A stretch of 64,000 bases of DNA from Atopsyche davidsoni (GCA_022113835.1 JAILWY010000022.1:5642001-5706000), one strand, 5' to 3'. Shown: positions 1-13,264, counted from the first letter of the stretch. Translations and numbers: made by a program. The notes: generated by a model from the sequence alone, not told the origin.

Positions 1-1146
1 TTATAAACTATCAGCAATTTAAAACAGAAACGGAATTTAAAAAAAAAATAACACTTGCAAGATCGAACTTTATACCGATGGGTAAAATTTGGCTGCTTTT
101 TTATAATTTTAAATATATTTTAAATTTTGGATTCAATCATACACGTGTAATATGTGAGTGAAAAAAAATAAAAAATAATTGTGAAAAACTGTCATAGGCC
201 TAAAAATTTTCCGTACGCCTCTGGAATCAACCAGCTGGAATAAAACGCACCTGCGGCTCCGGTCGTCAGGTAAATAGTGCAGGTGCTTGTGATCTGGTGT
301 TTTGCCTTTAGCAGTCGCTGCTTTAAAATACTTAATTTTACCTCATGCTTGCTTTTATAAGTAATTTTTTTTAACTCTAAGTCATGTGATGAATGACTGT
401 GGGCATTAAATTAAATTCGAGATCAATTCGTATAATACAATGCGTTTATAAAAAAATATATAGTTAATAATTTCTAAAATAAATTTATTTTTTTATTATT
501 TACACGTGCTTCTATTTGTTCAATTAATTAAAATATAAATTCCATTATATGTAGACCATGTCTCAGAAAAAATATCTATTGCATGTTTTTATTCTCGATT
601 TCTTAATTCTCCGTGAGTGTTTATTTCTAAGAATAATTCTGTTTGTTTCTTAGTAAAATATATTTCCCAAACTACTTCTGAATAATGCAATAAAAAAAAA
701 CTATTATCTTTCTGTGTAATTGATTGGGTAATGTATATAATTAAATGCAAACATTAAATATGTGATAATGGTGATTGGCAAATCTACATGATTATAGATT
801 TAATTATTTAACGGTTTTTTTTTTCTGGTCTGAATATATATTATTTAATTATAATAAAAACGTGAATATAAACTTTTAGTTTTAATATTGTTGTGTTGGT
901 GTTTAAAATCCAAATCATTTAATTTCGCTTCGTTTCACAGATTTGGCGAAATTCAATAGGAAGACATGGTTTATAGTTTTTCTAAATTATAGGTCTAATC
1001 GCTTATATTCATTCGATTTATAATTTTGTTTCATGTAAGCATATTTCTATAGTGGAACCACTAAATAAAATTCTAAAAATCTTTTAAACAATATGTTTTT
1101 TTAAATAACTATTCTCGAAATACTCGATATTTTTTCTGGACAGTTA
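1..1146. other. AT-rich DNA, no feature seen
   Basis: No frame over about 30 codons that looks coding, and no repeat recognised. Either upstream intergenic DNA or an intron of the CABIT gene. Confidence 0.5.
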
Positions 1147-1216
1147 GAATTTAAACCCACATCTTCACTGCTGTCGCGTCCAGGTGCTTTTGCCAATTGA
1201 GCTACAGTGCCACTGT
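1147..1216 (-). repeat. tRNA-like SINE fragment
   Basis: The minus strand reads GTAGCTCAATTGGCAAAAGC with a decayed B box GGGTTTAAATTC. It shares CCAATTGAGCTAC-GTGCCACTG with 50294-50328. Confidence 0.4.
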
Positions 1217-2523
1217 AACTGGCCGAGAACTCAAATATCTATTTGCAAGTATGAAGCAAGTTGTATATTATTAATTTTTAATTTATCTTTTATATTGACA
1301 GCAAATTTCACGTAAATACAGTGGAAGCTTGTTTCATGATCCGAAAGAATAGCTTTAAGTGTAACACTTGCTCTATAAAATAACCAGTTGGTATCTAAAA
1401 GCTATTCTCTACTTAAAGCAAACTCTCACTTGCCAAAAATAATAAATAAAACACGTATTACTTAGGGCTTTGTACGTTTTTTTTTTTTCTTCTTGATTTT
1501 AGTACCTACGCTCCCGGCTAACGAGGAGAGATTCTTTTGAAAAAAAAAATAATAAAAATAACCCAAACGAGATATTTCCTCGAGCCGGTCACGATGTGAA
1601 AATGTTATTTCTATCATTTAAAAAATGCTTAAATTTTATTTATGTGCAGTGAAAAAATTTCTAATGCTCTTGGCTATAAATAAAATCAAAAGCAACATTT
1701 TAAAACTTAACAGCGAGAGCTCTTTCGCTCCGCGGAGGCATCGTCGAATTGAACCCAAGGCTATATTTTTTAACTGCAAACGCCTATTTGAGTTATATTT
1801 TCAGTTTAAGCCGTGTTAAAATAATACTATAAATATACGATGATGATTAAAAACTATTAACAACCTTTCTTGTTAATGTAATATCATTCAGACTTATGAG
1901 TCGTCTTAATTATTTTGATATTACTAAATTATTTTTTCCTGGAGGTTCAAATGTTAATTTATATAAATCCATTGGTTTATTTAATATTGAAGTTGTATAA
2001 TCTAAATGTTTGACATGCCGTAAAGTGAAATTTCACAATTTCTAGACATTGTCTTGGGTATAGACTTAAGTCTTTATTTTTATTCTGAAATTAACAACAA
2101 AAAAAAAAATGTTAGTGTAGATGAAAATGGTATTTTATATTAACAAGCATATATAAATCCATTGGTTTTTGAAATGCTCAAGTTATATAACAAGTAAAAA
2201 ACGGGCGTGCAACATCATTTAAAATTCTGGACACTGTCTAGGCTTAATTTAATTTTTTTCTGATATCGACCGATTTTTTGCACCCGCAGATGGAAATGTT
2301 GTTTTCTATTCACAAATACATTTGTAATCTACAAAACCATTGGTTTTTGCGGTGTTTTAGCCGTATTACCCAAGTGCTCGGCGTGTCGCACGGTTGGCAG
2401 TTGCATGACGCCGTACGTGCCGGACCGGAGGAGTTTTTGCCGAGAAACCATAGCAAACCTCGTCGGGAATTCCGACCATTCGACAGATCGAATCGGCCAA
2501 TTGAGTGTTCTTCGAACGCCGGG

Positions 2524-2550
2524 TTTATATATATATATATATATATATTC
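2524..2550. repeat. (TA)n microsatellite
   Basis: About 13 TA dinucleotides. It creates artificial poly-Ile/Tyr frames on both strands. Confidence 0.9.
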
Positions 2551-3957
2551 GACCAATAAAAAAAAAATTAGGCGTCTAAAACCGCACTTATCTTATAGAG
2601 CAAGCAGAGGAATGTCAACGAAAAATCATCACAACGCGAACATCTCTACTTTTCTATTGGACGATTAAAATGCATATATAAACGCAATCATCTAAAATAT
2701 CATTCATCATTGTTCGTGGTAATAAAAATTCGAATATGTTTCTCGTCGTTTCACGTGTGAATCGCCTATGCACAAAAATATATCACCGTCTGTCTCTAAC
2801 TTCCGTTCCGGCGCCATTTCCCCACACCTGAAGTGTCATAATTGATTTCATTAGTATTTATAATTACCGACCACCTCGAAGGCCGCTCTATTTCTCTAAA
2901 ACCAGTCGTGTTCAACCTTTTTTCTCGAGCTTCACTTTTTTTTACATAATTTAAAAATATCCGCACATACATTTCAACAATATAAAATGATAATTGAAAA
3001 CAACTGGCTTAATCATTAGGACTTCGTATTTTAAGAATTAATATGAGTAGTCAAATAACTAGAAAATTACAATCATTTTATGTTTATGAATAATTCGCCG
3101 TTGCAAGCATGTAAGCTTAAAAAAATATTAAAATAATACAAAACTATTGGAAAAAAAAATATTACTCTGTGGCATTCGCCTTGTATGCAAGAAATTATTG
3201 AAATACCATATTAATTATAATTTATTTTTATGATTTTGTGTTTTTTTTATTTTTGGGAAACTCCTGGAAAATTCGGCGAGCCACGGGTTGAGAGCCGCTG
3301 GCGTGGGCAATGATAGGCATCTGTTTTCTTTCCGCTCGTGCGCGCGCGCAGTCCACTTGCGCGATTTTACTTTTCCAGCGATCCACGACAGACCGGTTTA
3401 ATTTGCAATACTCCACTATGAGCCAGAACAAATACGAACTTACAATAGCTTTTAAAAAGAAAAATAAACAGTTATATGTTTAGAAAAAATACACGGCGAT
3501 CTTCAGGGAATGTAGACGCAGTAATCTTTTATTGAGGGTAACCCCATCTGCGTAACCTGACGTACGCTTGTCCTAACCAAATGTCCAGGAAATTACAATA
3601 TGTTTTTTTAAACGATCGTGATCTCCCAGCCGTTCGGCTGCTCTCGTCTGCTGCTCTCCAGCGATGCCTGAACTCAGACCGTTTTACCAGAAATCGTGCC
3701 ACGATTATTATTCTAACTCGAATCTCACCCGAAGAAATCGGCGCCCGCTCTGGCGGAAAGCCTGGAAAGTCGTCAATCGTCAAATCGGCCGGTTTCACGC
3801 ATGCCTGCGACGGTTAATGTCGTCGTCGAGCCGCAGGGTCACGGCGGGTGGGCCGATTGTGTCACCGGGACGAGACGAGAGTGCACACCCGAGACAATAC
3901 TCTCCAAAAGCGTGCCCTTTAAACATGTCATGTTTGTATATATTTCATGTGTATTTT

Positions 3958-4004
3958 TTGACGCGACTAGTTTCGTCAACATGCTATGTTGGCACATTCA
4001 GGCA
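3958..4004 (-). repeat. Decayed hammerhead-like repeat (ACTAGT subfamily)
   Basis: Minus strand: CTGAATG, then the hairpin CAACAT-AGC-ATGTTG, then ACGAAACTAGTC and GCGTC. The stem II hairpin is perfect and the GAAA plus palindromic ACTAGT plus C are intact, but the CTGANGA side is degraded. Closely related to 59567-59612. Confidence 0.45.
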
Positions 4005-5761
4005 GTGTAATAATTTATAAATAGTTTTGTAAACTATTTATAAATTATAATATAAAGAAGTGTCAGAGAAAGAGGCAATAATTGTTCAATTCAGAAATAT
4101 ATTAGTCTTAGATTTTTTTTTATTATTAAATGTCAAGATTCATTAATATTCTTTTAGTTAATTTACAATAGTTCTTAAGGCTGTGCTTACAATATGTACA
4201 TGTATTTTTCAATAAAAAAAATTTTTGTTGCATGAGTTAATTAAATAACTAAGTACTAGATAACTCGAGGAACGATTATAAATATTTTTAGCATTGACGT
4301 GTCCGACGGCAAAGATATCCACTATCGTAAGATATATTTATTAAAATGTATTGTTTTTTTGTCGTATCTGTCCTTGTCGATCAGTCACATTTCTGGACTG
4401 CCGATTTCACACTGGATCAAGGTCTCACGTTGAGCGCATTCGACGGTGTGTTCTGACTCGTTGCAACTTTGTTTACAATAGAACCTCAGCCGTTTTTAAC
4501 GTAATGTTTATTTTTTATTGACTGATTAAATAATTTACATATTTTAGCCACCGAAATCATCGCGCTATCGACTAAATAATGAATAGTTCCATGAGAAAGT
4601 TGCGCACAGTTTCATAATATCAACAAAGAAAATGTAAAAAGATTTTATTCAAAGTACAGTAATGTAACAATATCTGTTGTCACCTAACTGATAATCTTAA
4701 AAAGTCTTATAATAATACCACTTTATAAAAATAACCAAATTAAACTAAACATTAAATAGTTCCTTTAGAAAATTATCTAAATAATTATAATTTTAGATTT
4801 TATTAAAATATCAGTAAATTATAATAGATCAAAGCCAAATTAAATATAAAAAAAACCAATCTAACCTAACCTAAACTAACAAGTCAAAGATCAAATATTT
4901 TTCAAAGAAAGTGACGTAGAGTTTTAAATAATAATGATGTATTAAATTCATTCTGCTCGACTTACACAATCTACACAGAATGATACCAAAATCGCCCCGT
5001 TATTGTTCCACACAATCAAACGTTTAGTTAGTTTACATTCAAAGCACGGTAAAGAACAATAGATTAGAGCAAAATTAAATTTTAAAAAAAAAATTCAATA
5101 CAATACGTGGTAAAACATCTGATTCTCTGCAGATCAAATCGCAACCTTTACCGGTTGGCAAATCTTACGCATCGTTGCCCCTCTGATGCGAGATCGCCGA
5201 TGCCAGAGCGAGATAGGCCTAATTATGAAAAGCAAAGCGTATTGTTACCCGCCGAGTAGCGTAAGACACCGCTGTCGAAACAATATGCTCGCGTTGCGGA
5301 TCGAAGGTCGAAGGCAGTCTTTGCCAGGCTGCCCGAGTTTCAGGATTGATCGTTGTTGTGTATACTCGGTTTTTAGGTGTTGTAGGGGTCCTAAAGTGTC
5401 CATACGGTCTTCCATTGTTGCTAGTTTCTTTGTTGGGGACAGTTTAATAAGCGTCAACGTAGATTAGACGCTTTTCAATGCTTTCTGTACAACAACACTT
5501 ACAACAACTTTTTAGACAGTAGATAGATCCCACACCTCTCCGAGATTCATTTTGTTTTGCTAACTCGGAGAGAGCGCACCTCTCCGAGCGTGCTCGGATT
5601 AGAAAACCTAGCCAATATCATTAGCTACATCTGCATTTGAACAATGCACCTTTAATATCAACTATACGTGTTTTCATTATTCGAGTGATGTAAACGTGTA
5701 CAAAGAAATATTTTAGAGACGCCCTCGCACGATGACGCGGTAGAGATAGCGGCAATACGCC

Positions 5762-5830
5762 TTTCCAGGAATTGAACCCGCGGTCCCCTTATCTACCGAG
5801 CACGTGCTCACTAATCTACCACCCAGGATA
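5762..5830 (-). repeat. tRNA-derived SINE head
   Basis: On the minus strand, TGGTAGATTAGTGAGCA resembles an A box and GGTTCAATTCC (plus 5768-5778) is a perfect B box, about 35 bases apart, as in a tRNA. No foldable acceptor stem, so a pol III SINE head rather than a tRNA gene. Confidence 0.55.
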
Positions 5831-5866
5831 CGAGACCTCTGGAGGCCTCACGGACGTGTCACACTA

Positions 5867-6146
5867 TACAGGGTGATTTCAACCTTCTCACAGACACGCG
5901 CGGTTGTTGTCTAAAGCGTCCAGGCCTCAACTTCATTGAGATAGCATTTAATGAATCTCCAGCGAGTTCGCAATCTGGCACATAATAATTTTTTTATATT
6001 TATAAATGTATTAGTCAGAGTCACGTATATATTCGTAGCACATATGCAATTAACTGGCATAAATTATTTGTCTCAGAAGTAAACCGTGAAGTGTATATAT
6101 TTTTTAAATATTTTAATTTGATATGTCTAGCTCGGTTCACCCTGTA
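5867..6146. mobile_element. 280-bp MITE with TACAGGGTGA termini
   Basis: Starts TACAGGGTGATTTC and ends GGTTCACCCTGTA, giving a 10-bp perfect inverted terminus. Similar solo termini occur at about 26694, 28469 and 42924. TA flanks fit a Tc1/mariner-like insertion, but the superfamily is not certain. Confidence 0.5.
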
Positions 6147-6362
6147 GAATTAGCCCGCGGCAGTCGTGCTTAGGCCGAGCCGGCATTCCTTCACGTGCAA
6201 CCTCGAGGCTTGACTCACCCAGTAAACGTATTGTCACCCGCGCACGTGGCGTCCACCGTCATGATGACAATTGCTCGGACGATTCCAAAGTCCGCGGCGA
6301 TACGTAAAGCGGCGTCCCCACTGGCGAAAAGCGGTAGGGATCATCACGATCATCCTTAGATG

Positions 6363-6480
6363 ATTTGGTTTATTGGATTTTTAAACTGCTTGAAGTTTTC
6401 AGTTCTTCGACGTATCCCTGAAGAATTCCCGAAGATGGCCTGAAAAACTAAATGGCTTGACGTGCTACAAACCATTAAAT
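6363..6480. repeat. Partial GTTGATTTGG-family element
   Basis: GATTTGGTTTATTGG, CTGCTTGAAGTTTTC, TTCGACGTATCCCTGAAG and CCCGAAGATGGCC: one terminus plus a core-like segment; the other terminus is not clear. Confidence 0.35.
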
Positions 6481-6854
6481 TTTTATTGTTATTTTTTTCT
6501 TCAGGTGCCATTCCTCAAAGGTTGGTGACCATCTCACTGAAAATATATTTATCCTAGGACAATCTAATTAATTCAGTTGTACTCACAACTCCTAGTCACT
6601 GACGCGAATTCCGCATCCACGCCAGTTTTTTTCTTCCAATGCCTCTTTTGGCTTGGATTTTTCTCAGCTGCAGAGTAGGGCTATATATTTATGACATATC
6701 AAACATAAAAATACCCATAAATGCAGTGCTTATAAGTATGCGTTAGAAAAAAATCTTAATTAAAAAAATTAAATGATCAATGATTTTCTCACAAACATAG
6801 CGCTTAGGTATGAAAGGAATATTTTATCAAAACAACCAAATTTGTCTAAAGCAT

Positions 6855-7306
6855 AGGTTTGCAAACTTTTTCGGGCCTCCGCCCACTTTGCAAGACTATT
6901 TTTTAACGTTTGTATATTTAATATGTATATCTCTAAACATGACATAAAAAAGTCGTTTATTTCTGTCTGACATGTAAAAAATTTAAATGAATTAATAAAC
7001 AGATGTTCAAGGCAGCCATAAGATACAGAATTTAACCAAAAATAATTGATCTGTAAATTTATATTATTAATTTCTTCTATAAAAAAAACACCTACCCTTC
7101 TTCTAAGAGCCCCCAACTCTACTTAACCCATTGATGCATTCTAAGAAGGCTTTAGTTCTTTAGTACTTGCTGGGGGGTGCTAGGACCCCATTTTACTACA
7201 TACGTACGACGCCTCCAAATTTCCCTTGGACCTTCTACCATCCCATTAAAAGCCTTCGATGCCCACAAGGGGGTTATATCGCCCACTTTGAGAAATAATA
7301 CTTTGA
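6855..7306. mobile_element. Degraded hAT-like element
   Basis: The left part (GGTTTGCAAACTTTTTCGGG, CCTCCGCCCACTTTGCAAG) and right part (CACAAGGGGGTTATATCGCC, CACTTTGAGAAATAATACTTTG) resemble the ends of hAT elements of the CAAAGTGGGCGATA type. An interrupted 115-codon minus-strand frame lies between, without recognisable transposase motifs. Confidence 0.45.
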
Positions 7307-7630
7307 AGAAAAGATTAAACTTTAACCTCAACAATAGGATTTATGCAAATCCATCCAATTTGGATTCCAAAGAGAAACCGTAGAATTGTTTCCCCAGATA
7401 GGTCACTTTCTTTGGGGCCGCGTCGCTGCGGTTTGGGCAGACCCGAGGTTTTTATCATCGTAATAACAGCAATCAGACTCTGCGCCGTCACGGGCGGTAT
7501 ATAATTGCAGCCGGTTTTCCATTATCACTTTTCAATGCTTTCTTCTCGATCGGGCGAAAAGAAAAGTTCGAAAAACCGCGGAGATGAAAACGAACCTGCA
7601 ATTGAGCCCGAAACGCCCCCCGAGCCGCCC

Positions 7631-7669
7631 GTGGTCCAGTGGTTATCGTGGAGCTCGAGGTTCGAACCC
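7631..7669 (+). repeat. tRNA-like fragment with A and B boxes
   Basis: A box TGGTCCAGTGG and B box GGTTCGAACCC are both excellent, but the spacing is about 17 bases too short, so the anticodon arm is deleted. SINE head or tRNA pseudogene. Confidence 0.5.
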
Positions 7670-7720
7670 GTTAAAATTATAAATTTCTTCCAGATTTATT
7701 CATAGGCTTTGGAAGCCATT

Positions 7721-7770
7721 GGTGATTTGGTTTCTTGGGTGTTTCGCTGCTTGAAGTTTCGCCGAAAATA
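7721..7770. repeat. Solo GTTGATTTGG-family terminus
   Basis: GATTTGGTTTCTTGGGTGTT then CGCTGCTTGAAGTTTCGCCG, matching the terminal block of the 33108 element. Another solo terminus occurs near 40288-40310. Confidence 0.35.
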
Positions 7771-8445
7771 AGCCGATATAAAAATTGTTGAGTGGTTTAA
7801 ATAGCAAAATTAAGAGCCTATCATATAGACCCAATTAAATATATAGAAATTATTTATTTTAAACACGATGGTAGTTTGGCTAGGTGGTCTAGCCAGACTT
7901 ATAGCATTTTTCCCGTCGTTTCTCGTGTGAATCGATTGCCCCAAACATTGATTACATAAAAAAAAAAAATGTTTTGAGCTCCGCGATCTAGATGCGCAGT
8001 TATGCATTGCGTAATTTCCGGCCGATACATATCGAATGTGATTTTTGCGCGGCCCGCGTGACCGGCGACACCGGATGCTGTCGAGTCGCTCCAGTGGACG
8101 ACCGCCGGAAGGACATAGGTTGAAGATGGGAACAAAAAACACACCGAGGAGTCTGGCTTTCACCTTGGGAAACACGCCTGGTTTGGTCGCCGACTTGCCG
8201 CTTAATTAGCAGGCAAAGTTTAATTACCACGATCGCGCAACGTTACCTGTTGATTATGCTCTGTCAATATATTACTCAACATTGTGTACGCAATATAACA
8301 AATTTCATTGATCTTCCTTTGAATGTATTCTGTTTTCTACAAATTCGCACAATGATATAACAAATCCATTTCGTTTGGTCCTTTTTACTTGTTGATGGTT
8401 ATACTAGAATTTAAGTCAGATTTAAACATTTTTAATCATTTAGAG

Positions 8446-8791
8446 CAGTGGTCCCCAACACTATGCCCGCGGGCACCATGGCGCCCGCCGACCGTTTTAC
8501 GTGTGCCCGCCGCTGTGTGACCACGATAAAAAATATTAAAGTTTACACTTAAATTTTATGAAAATATCTATATTTAGTAATTCAACAGAGAAAAAAAAGC
8601 GAAAATAATTATATCGTTATACTTAATTATATTTTTATATTAATAATTATTATATTTTTTGTGCATTATATGTATTATTGACTATGTTCAACTATGCTAG
8701 TATAAATATACCTGGAAAAAATAAATGGTGCCCGCCACCCGACCGGCATTCTAGGATGTGCTCTTGGGTGAAAAAAGGTTGGGGACCCCTG
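8446..8791. mobile_element. hAT-type MITE with perfect target-site duplication
   Basis: Termini CAGTGGTCCCCAACAC and GGTTGGGGACCCCTG form near-perfect inverted repeats. The element is flanked on both sides by ATTTAGAG (8438-8445 and 8792-8799), an exact 8-bp duplication as expected for hAT transposition. 346 bp, no transposase frame, so non-autonomous. The clean duplication suggests a fairly recent insertion. Confidence 0.9.
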
Positions 8792-8857
8792 ATTTAGAGT
8801 CTTGCTTGACATTGAGTAAGTGATGACTCGACTCCAAACTGATAACAGGACAAGGCA

Positions 8858-9115
8858 TAAAACTTGACCCGGCTTGAAACCCAAGAACACCAGTCTCTAT
8901 AGACACACAAGACTGATATCTACACGTGTCCCAATTATATTACCACCTAGAAGGCACACGTGCGCTTGTGAGTCGTCGCGACCTACTTTATGTGATCCTT
9001 ACCTGTAGGGGTTAAAACTCGACGCGGTTTGAAGCAAAATAACATGAGTCACTGTACAATGGCTCACAAGACTGCTATCCACACGTGTCACATGGAAGGC
9101 ACACGTGTGCTCGTG
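8858..9115. repeat. Imperfect direct duplication around ACACGTGTC
   Basis: ACAAGACTG(A/C)TATC(T/C)ACACGT followed by GAAGGCACACGTG recurs near 8909-8965 and 9068-9110. A weaker relative lies at 10256-10280. Confidence 0.5.
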
Positions 9116-10292
9116 GCACGCAGGTGACGCAATGGGCTCACAGGGGAGAAGAGCGCCGCTTTCACTGATTTCAGTTTCTGTCGGGATCCCCGCGCGTCTG
9201 TTTTTGTCCCATTGTTTTACGACACTGTGCCGAGGAGAAGTGATATGCGAGGAATGTACCTTTCTTTGCACAATCGTTTGTGTTTCCTTATTCGCACGAA
9301 TAACTGCTTCACTCTCCTCTTAATATATCTGCTTATCCGTTTTAATAACTGCTTCAAGAAAATCAGCTTTTTATTTGATTATTCACTACTGTGAGCGATA
9401 AAAAAACCTGCCCAACACAATTTTTTATATATTTACTAATTAATAATTTTATTTGTCTCTATTCTATTGCATGTAATTCAAGGTATTAACTGTAAACTAC
9501 ATATTACCAAATACGCTTTAATACTAACGGGTCTTGGGTGTCCCACCCACAAGTCGAGTTGAATTCCTATATATATTTTTACAGATTTTAAGTACCCGTA
9601 AATGTGTCGTAAGTTATCTGCTCGTAATCCGCAAGTAATTTTGTCGCCTTTTACTGCCTTTTGTTGCCTTTTGTTGTGTTTTAGTGCCTTTCCGAGTACT
9701 GCAATCACCGAACGCAACGCCGTCAATTTAATGATAGAAAATTTTAACCGGGTGTTGTACTTTTTGAATAGAAAATGCCGCGTTTGCAAAATAGTTGTAA
9801 AGACTCCCGAAGAGATGGATAAATAATTTTTATGATGCTTGATATGCTGAAAAGATGTATTCCATCCAATATATAAATATAATCAAGACAAGACACAGAA
9901 ACCCATCCTTATGGCGATTCCCGATGAAAGACAATAGCAACATCTACGAATTCACAACAGGAGTTTTCTTTCGTGCCTACCATTAGTTTCGAAACACCGT
10001 ATACATTTTATCAAATGACCTCACTGAAAGGACGCACCTCCCACTTCAATGCATACATTTTTGATAACTTAATACAAGTAATTAATTACTCTGAAATTGG
10101 ACCCTGGAGGCTTCGAACAAAGGCGATCCTCTCGTAATATAAAAAACACCGGCACAATAATGCACCGACGTAATCAGCAATCCAAGGACTCGCAGCGCTT
10201 TAGAGAATATTAATATTCATATCATTTATTAATTGTTCTCTCGATACGCCTTACACACGTGAAGGCACGCCGTGCTCGTCAATATGAAACTA
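9116..10292. other. Non-coding, no clear feature
   Basis: Several frames of 60-103 codons occur on both strands. None has coding composition or a recognised motif. Confidence 0.4.
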
Positions 10293-10625
10293 TACTGGGT
10301 GGTTCAATCGCGCCGCTAGATAAGATATACGCCACGACATTTGTTCTGTTTTCATTTGTGATAATTCACATTGAAATCACAAAAATAAATAGCAAAGTGG
10401 CTAAGAAATTACGATAATTTTTGTTTGCGAGTGTTTTCGCCCATCAAGTCTGAAGAAACCCTTGAGTGGCGAATGCCACAGTCAATGATAAAAATGAAGG
10501 GTGTTTATTATTTAAAGAGAATTTTTAATTATAAATTGTGGTTCTAGCAAAACTCTAAAGTTTGATTAAAAATACATTAATAATTAAGCTTCATGTTTGT
10601 TGTTGTGTAAATTGAATCACCTGTA
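10293..10625. mobile_element. MITE with TACTGGGTGGTTCAA-type termini
   Basis: Left TACTGGGTGGTTCAATC and right TTGAATCACCTGTA are imperfect inverted repeats about 333 bp apart. Related to the TACAGGGTGA family. No coding content. Confidence 0.4.
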
Positions 10626-12638
10626 GAGAATCACAATGGGCTTAGCGTAGTTGTATATGCTATTGGTTAATGATTATAAATAAATGCATTTGGAACAGGA
10701 TGAGGTAATGGCGCAGTCTTGGCGCATTAGACAATTAACATCGGTCTTATTATTAATTTGTATTATGCCAATTCCAAACCTCTAGATATTAAACGCGTAT
10801 TTCTATGCAAGTCCATTGTTATTCTGAAGTTGAGGTTCGAAGATTTACACCGTCTCGAGGTCTAACTTGTTGGTCATTCCAAACCAACGAAGATGCCCCC
10901 AGTACCGGTACTGAAACGTCGGAACATTAGAGAAGAAACGAGACATTACACCTAGGAATAAATTATTTATAAAACCAACGACTAAGTTATCTAATTATTG
11001 ATGTGCAATAAATTTTATATTTAACGAGTGATCAACCAATGGACTCCAACATAATAACTAATTTTAAATTACGTAAATTCCCATATAACTTTTTTAATAA
11101 CGTATCGATTTATATAATTATCTAGAAACTAGGCACACTTGCTCATAATTTTTATTTTTGCCCCCCAGTTGGAAACTGAAAATTAAAATATAATCATTAG
11201 TATATTAATTACACTTTCATCGGCCAACTGTTAATTTAGGCGTTTTCGTACCAAAGCAGACAAACTATGCGGAGATTCTCTTTTTTAATAAAATATTGAT
11301 GGTGTTTTGATTGCAGTTCCTTTTATGGCAACACTGCTTCTTTTTTGAAGAAGAAAAACACACTTAAACCCACGCCGGGTCTTGAAAAAGACGCCAGGCA
11401 TCTCCAGAGAGAGAGAGGTTCGACTGACGAGCGGACGGGAGCCTAATGTATTCCTAAAAAGTGAAATTGGCCAACGTATTTATACCCGTCGCTACTTTGT
11501 GCATGAATAATGCATTATTTAAAGTCGGATACACTATTTGGTTCGGCTGATGGGCAAGCGTTTTGGGAGCGAGCCAAGAAACGAAACAAATCGGTATATC
11601 AACACATGGCCATCTCCCCGCGTAGTGGAGATCGCGTTGTACGAGGCATGCACTTTCTGACGAATATTTTTGCTCTAGCTGTGAAAACGCGCATTGATTT
11701 GTAGAATTTTAGATAAATTGAATTTTTAGGATATAATTATATGTAACATTTTTTTGGGAGGAGGTCAAAATATGAAGAAAAAAAAAATCGGTGTGCCAAC
11801 ATGCGGTGGTCTCTGTATAGCGCGTATTAGAAACCGCGTTGTACGAGGTATGCCTTGATTGACAAAATTTTGTATAAATTGAAATGTATATTAGTATTAT
11901 TATAAGAAGCTGCTCAGTTCCTTTAAAAAAAAAGCAGTTATTCAAACTGCTTCTGCGCTTGGACCCACCGCTATCGTGGCCTTAGTTATCCATTAAAACA
12001 GTTTATTCGAATTCCAAGTATTTATTACATTGTTTACAAAATTCAGTAATCAATTATGTAACCGCATTAATAAATTATGCAATAATATAAATAATGAGTT
12101 AGTATAATACCTTGGAAATAATTAGGATCTGCCGTGAATTGTTTTTCAACACCGGCACGTGAATACGTTCTAGATCGGATCCAACGTCCATCTTTTATTG
12201 CCTAATTAACCCTGGACAGAGCTCCACACTGACACTGGCAACACTCAATCAAGAGGCAACTAAAGTCTATGGTCAGTTAGGACATACTCTGTGGTCCTTT
12301 CCAAGGTTGGTTTGTTGGTGACTGTTTAATGATCTCCGCGTGTGTGAGCGAGCAGGGATCAGTTATTAGATCTCTGCGAATGAGAAGGATGGGTATACTT
12401 TGATAGAAACGCGAGTGTAAAGTAATCTGCAAGGCAAGCCAGGCTTCTTGTATTTTTTGTATAAAGCATTGATTGTTCCTTAATATATTCAAACATGTGA
12501 CTTAAAGCATTTTTTTCGGTTAAGGTCAATTTATATTCAGTGACTTGGTATACTCAACCAACACGCGTTATAATAAATTTTAAATGACGCATTTATCTCG
12601 AGGTATCATTAGCGATGTTTATGAAAAAGATTGCAGTG
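10626..12638. other. Non-coding with one hammerhead relic
   Basis: Apart from 10873-10930, only AT-rich DNA and short frames are seen. Confidence 0.4.
10873..10930 (+). repeat. Decayed hammerhead-like repeat (ACGT subfamily)
   Basis: TTCC at 10877-10880, ACGAAGATG core relic, CCCCCAGTACCGGTACT in place of stem II, GAAACGTC ending 10920, and GGAA able to pair with TTCC. Related to 28811-28851. Confidence 0.4.
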
Positions 12639-12715
12639 GCCCGGTATAAAAGCCGGCCTCATCATCAGCGCCTCCGTGAAAATTGTAAATTCACGAAACG
12701 CAGGCTGGTGCTGAT
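12639..12715 (+). other. Two consecutive strong hairpins
   Basis: GGCCCGGTATAAAAGCCGGCC folds as one hairpin. Next, ATCAGCGCC (12664-12672) pairs with GGTGCTGAT (12707-12715), enclosing the perfect inner hairpin CGTGAA / TTCACG (12675-12680, 12690-12695) and an asymmetric internal loop. Possible structured RNA or repeat terminus; no family recognised. Confidence 0.35.
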
Positions 12716-13264
12716 CGTCTCCTGGTCATCGACTCCTACGGGACCCCAGGGCTCGGGGCCTCCGAGGGGCTACAAGAGGCTCTAAAACTCGTATTAATGT
12801 ACAATCGACTTTATTCGAAAACTTCATTAAAAAAAAATCAAATGATTAACATTTATATTGGATGCGAAAAACCAAAAGCAGAAACAGAAATCAGTCCCAT
12901 TTGAAGCTTTCAAATTCGTGACCACCCGATTCATGAAAACCTGAAATTCGGATTTCGGATAGTCTAAGCTTTTTCAAAGATGATCGACTGATAGACAATG
13001 GCTGTTCATAATATTGGTTCGAGTGTGGCTTTATCGTATTGAACTGCTGAACTGCATCGAGTGTGTGAACGCTTACAATAGGCACAGGACAAAACGCTTG
13101 CCGTCAATTTTATTGCGCAATCGTTGCAAGTTCGCAGAGCAGTATTGCGTCTTTCTTTCGGCCCTCGGAGGTCTCTAACCCGTGACCCTCCTGCTGAACC
13201 TCTCAGCCGGCGAGATGCCCGAGGGGCACAATAAGAAGGCGCAAGCCAAAAAGGCACCCGGTGC

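Larger units (their letters stand above)
1217..5761. other. Non-coding, mixed composition
   Basis: Holds a TA microsatellite, a hammerhead relic (3958-4004) and CTAACCTAACCTAA at 4862-4875. The GC-richer patches at 2370-2520, 3540-3900 and 5150-5410 give short overlapping frames on both strands but no recognisable protein or splice pattern. Confidence 0.4.

Noticed and set aside
5762..5830. Functional tRNA gene on the minus strand
   Set aside because: The B box is perfect but the acceptor and anticodon stems do not pair.
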